This document shows positions 5,280 to 6,246 of a stretch of 6,246 bases of DNA, piece after piece. A program made the position numbers and the translations under genes. The notes beneath the pieces were generated by a model, which saw nothing but the letters and a program-made list of their open reading frames with translations, made no database searches and was not told the origin of the DNA. This DNA is from Methanomicrobiales archaeon (lineage in GTDB: Archaea > Halobacteriota > Methanomicrobia > Methanomicrobiales > Methanoculleaceae): assembly GCA_012511245.1 (NCBI GenBank), contig JAAZGM010000347.1:1-6246 (forward strand). Direction: 5' to 3'. The number at the start of each line of letters is the position of its first letter. Position 1 is the stretch's first letter.

Positions 5280-6203
5280 TCACGCGATAGGAACCGACAC
5301 TTCGGCCTCAGTCACGCCGATCTCCGCCCAGTCATTCTGGGCAGCGTAGAAGAGCGGCTGACCGTACTTGTCGACTCCGAAAGAGGCGATCTCTTTCTGG
5401 GTCTCATCGCTGATCATGAAGTTGACCCAATCTTTTGCAAGCTCGCTGTTGATGTCGGGATACTTCTCGGGGTTGATCTGCATCGCGCAGTAGACGTTGA
5501 GCAGGATATCGCCCTCATCCACGAGCGTCACGAGATCGAGATCCCCCTTGTAGGCGAGGTAAGTCCCGATGTCGGAGAGGGTGTAAGCCTCCTTCTCGTT
5601 TGCCATCGTCAGGGTCGCGCCCATGCCGGTCCCGGCCTCGATGTACCAGTCGCCGGAGCCCTGGATGTCTTTCGCGTAGTCAAACCCGGCACCTTTCCAG
5701 ATCGCCTGCTCCTTCGAGTGCGTGCCCGATGCATCGCCGCGTGAGACAAAGACGATGTTCTTGTCGGCCATTCCCTTCTCACGGATGGTGGTGAACGCTT
5801 CCTCGGGCTTCATGCCCTTGATACCCGCCGGATCGGACTCGGGGCCGACGAGGATGAAGAAGTTGTACGCGAATACCCGCCGGTTGATGCCGTAGCCGTC
5901 GGCAAGGAAGGTGTCTTCACGCGCCCGGTCGTGCACCATCAGGACGTCGACGTCGCCTCGCTGCCCGTATTCGAGTGCCTTGCCGGTTCCGGCGGAGATG
6001 ATCAGCACCTCGGCGTTGTGCTGCTCTTCAAAGATCGAACTGAGGTGATTGAGGAGCTTGGTGTCGTCGAGACTTGTCGTCGTCGCGATACGGAGCTGCT
6101 GCTTTTCTACGGGCGTCGGGTCGGTTGTCGTCCCGGTACAGCCGCAGATGAGCAGGAAGGCAACCATGACGGCCGCCACCGCAAAGATAGTTCTTCGCTG
6201 CAT
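5280..6203 (-). CDS. tupA: Tungstate-binding lipoprotein (ABC transporter substrate-binding protein)
   Basis: The protein captures tungstate outside the cell membrane and hands it to TupB. Starting at ATG 6203 it has 307 aa: MQRR, a hydrophobic stretch (about 6-19), then ICGCTG with C22 as the likely lipid-anchored cysteine, then a Thr/Pro-rich linker. The mature part is a two-lobed type-II binding protein with the TupA landmark TTTSLDDT (41-48) near its start. Further landmarks are SAGTGKALEYG (70-80), VDVLMVHD (85-92), and SRGDASGTH (154-162), whose Ser/Arg/Thr residues contact the oxyanion in this family. An ATG nine codons upstream (6230) is open too, but it would precede the expected transcript start and adds residues before the signal peptide. 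TupA is highly selective for tungstate over molybdate in characterised members. Methanogens need tungsten for formylmethanofuran and formate dehydrogenases. It is the first gene of the operon. Confidence 0.95.
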   Translation of the reverse strand: MQRRTIFAVAAVMVAFLLICGCTGTTTDPTPVEKQQLRIATTTSLDDTKLLNHLSSIFEEQHNAEVLIISAGTGKALEYGQRGDVDVLMVHDRAREDTFLADGYGINRRVFAYNFFILVGPESDPAGIKGMKPEEAFTTIREKGMADKNIVFVSRGDASGTHSKEQAIWKGAGFDYAKDIQGSGDWYIEAGTGMGATLTMANEKEAYTLSDIGTYLAYKGDLDLVTLVDEGDILLNVYCAMQINPEKYPDINSELAKDWVNFMISDETQKEIASFGVDKYGQPLFYAAQNDWAEIGVTEAEVSVPIA

Positions 6204-6230
6204 AATTCTCAAAGATGTGTCGCAATACAC

Positions 6231-6240
6231 ATATTTAAAT
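6231..6240 (-). promoter_or_regulatory. TATA box of the tup operon
   Basis: ATTTAAATAT on the - strand is a near-ideal archaeal TATA element. Transcription should start about 25 nt further on, near 6208-6212. That gives a leader of only a few bases before the tupA ATG at 6203 and places the alternative ATG at 6230 outside the transcript. No clear regulator-binding palindrome is visible in the few bases upstream, because the window ends here. Confidence 0.65.
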
Positions 6241-6246
6241 AGGAAT

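Noticed and set aside
4821..5744. Long + strand open frame across tupB and tupA
   Set aside because: It is antisense to two conserved transporter genes and crosses their junction; the translation is charged and repetitive with no domain.
1..6246. CRISPR array, tRNA, rRNA, insertion sequence or integrase
   Set aside because: I saw no regularly spaced repeats, no tRNA-like cloverleaf, no rRNA segments, and no transposase or integrase motifs on either strand.

Overview
The window looks like archaeal chromosome, most probably from a methanogen of the Methanomicrobiales (Methanoculleus-like). The signs are an AT-rich TATA-type box a short distance before a lipoprotein gene, a Shine-Dalgarno of the archaeal AGGTGA form, a lipoprotein signal ending in CGCTG, GC-rich operon genes, and a tungstate uptake system of the kind methanogens use to supply tungsten/molybdenum enzymes. 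The lineage is inferred; no rRNA or other marker gene is present.

Left half (about 1-2930, + strand): two DNA methyltransferase genes of different classes. The first (24-983) is a Dam-like D12-class N6-adenine methyltransferase. The second (1331-2926) is a larger methyltransferase with a DPFMGSGTT cofactor loop, an SSPPY catalytic motif and a MerR/excisionase-like N-terminus. About 340 bp separate them. That gap holds a structured segment without a convincing gene, a possible TATA box, and a tiny reading frame whose other frame spells the start of a ribbon-helix-helix (VapB-like) antitoxin. The antitoxin-like frame is broken by two compensating frameshifts and overlaps the start of the second methyltransferase. 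No restriction endonuclease is visible.

Middle (about 2927-3445): no intact gene. It begins with a weak pyrimidine-rich terminator candidate. Next comes a degenerate stretch (2996-3143) that reads like the C-terminal half of a PIN-domain (VapC-like) toxin once one stop and one frameshift are bridged. A very GC-rich element able to form a long hairpin follows (3177-3231). The segment closes with the hairpin terminator of the oppositely transcribed operon on the right. The second methyltransferase is therefore flanked by antitoxin-like and toxin-like remnants, which suggests that it entered or replaced a toxin-antitoxin locus.

Right half (3446-6240, - strand): a complete tungstate ABC transporter operon, transcribed tupA -> tupB -> tupC. 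TupA is the lipoprotein that captures tungstate outside the membrane. TupB is the membrane channel. TupC is the ATPase and carries an extra C-terminal TOBE/MOP-like domain that may sense the oxyanion. The promoter lies at the right edge, tupB and tupC are separated by only 4 nt with the tupB stop codon inside the tupC ribosome binding site, and the operon ends in a hairpin right after the tupC stop. This half is ordinary, well-conserved housekeeping sequence. The unusual material is the methyltransferase and toxin-antitoxin-remnant region.
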